Translations under genes and position numbers: made by a program
Assembly: GCA_016787295.1 (NCBI GenBank)
Contig: JAEUUX010000142.1
Coordinates: 1-42,525, forward strand
Direction: 5' to 3'
From: Chitinophagales bacterium
GTDB taxonomy: Bacteria; Bacteroidota; Bacteroidia; Chitinophagales; UBA2359
DNA: 42,525 nt
Shown here: piece by piece, positions 42,506 through 42,525 of the stretch
Numbering within the stretch: the first letter of the stretch is position 1
Layout of the letters: each line of letters opens with the position of its first letter
The notes under the pieces: generated by a model
What the model was told of the DNA's origin: nothing
The model's input: only the letters and a program-made list of their open reading frames with translations
Databases searched by the model: none

Positions 42506-42525
42506 GCACTATCTCGTGGGTCAGA

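Overview
The window looks like a chromosomal segment of a gliding or T9SS-bearing Bacteroidetes/Bacteroidota bacterium, of the Saprospirales, Chitinophagales or Cytophagales kind. Four signs point there. Several proteins carry type IX secretion sorting domains: CHU_C/type B at 698-973 and at the end of 27117-28508, and type A at the ends of 37001-39454 and 42144-42443. SprB/PKD-like repeat adhesins are present. Promoters match the Bacteroidetes pattern, with a -7 box TAnnTTTG and often a -33 TTTG about 19-20 nt upstream. Intergenic DNA is A+T-rich and Shine-Dalgarno sites are inconspicuous. No rRNA, tRNA, CRISPR array, intact IS or phage module was seen.

Layout. Positions 2-391 hold the 3' end of a VWA/DUF3520 (YfbK-like) gene, followed by a 63-bp direct repeat and a bidirectional terminator. 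Positions 698-19762 on the minus strand form one huge reading frame of 6,354 codons for a secreted Ig/PKD/SprB repeat adhesin. A single in-frame TAG at 11255-11257, inside a near-identical 231-bp tandem repeat, splits it into 2,835- and 3,460-residue parts. Next come ruvC (-), a flippase-like membrane protein (+), an 800-bp A+T-rich gap with a 21-bp-phased GCTAACAA array, an unknown alpha-helical protein (+) and katG (-). Then follow, on +, aroQ with a T9SS adhesin 2 nt behind it, an HMA-AraC regulator, an SPFH/band-7 protein, a candidate structured small RNA and an outer-membrane barrel protein. A Bacteroidetes-type palindromic repeat precedes a TMTC-like GT-C/TPR membrane protein (-) and a zinc-ribbon SAM methyltransferase (+). 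A very A+T-rich stretch (about 34960-36960) carries two small unknown membrane proteins. The right end holds a T9SS type A SprB-repeat protein (+), a MoxR AAA ATPase (-), a secreted lipase (-) and an orphan T9SS sorting domain (-).

How the genes fit together. Cell-surface biology dominates: four T9SS cargo proteins or fragments, an outer-membrane barrel, a candidate lipoprotein lipase and a GT-C membrane glycosyltransferase candidate. Housekeeping genes (ruvC, aroQ, katG, moxR) are scattered between them as single transcription units, mostly bounded by clear hairpin terminators. Recognising TAnnTTTG boxes corrects several starts (aroQ to 26686, TMTC-like to 33793). The most unusual items are the phased GCTAACAA array, which lies between a minus-strand promoter and a terminator-like hairpin and may be a non-coding RNA; the 30304-30415 RNA candidate; and the clustered substitutions that interrupt the giant adhesin.
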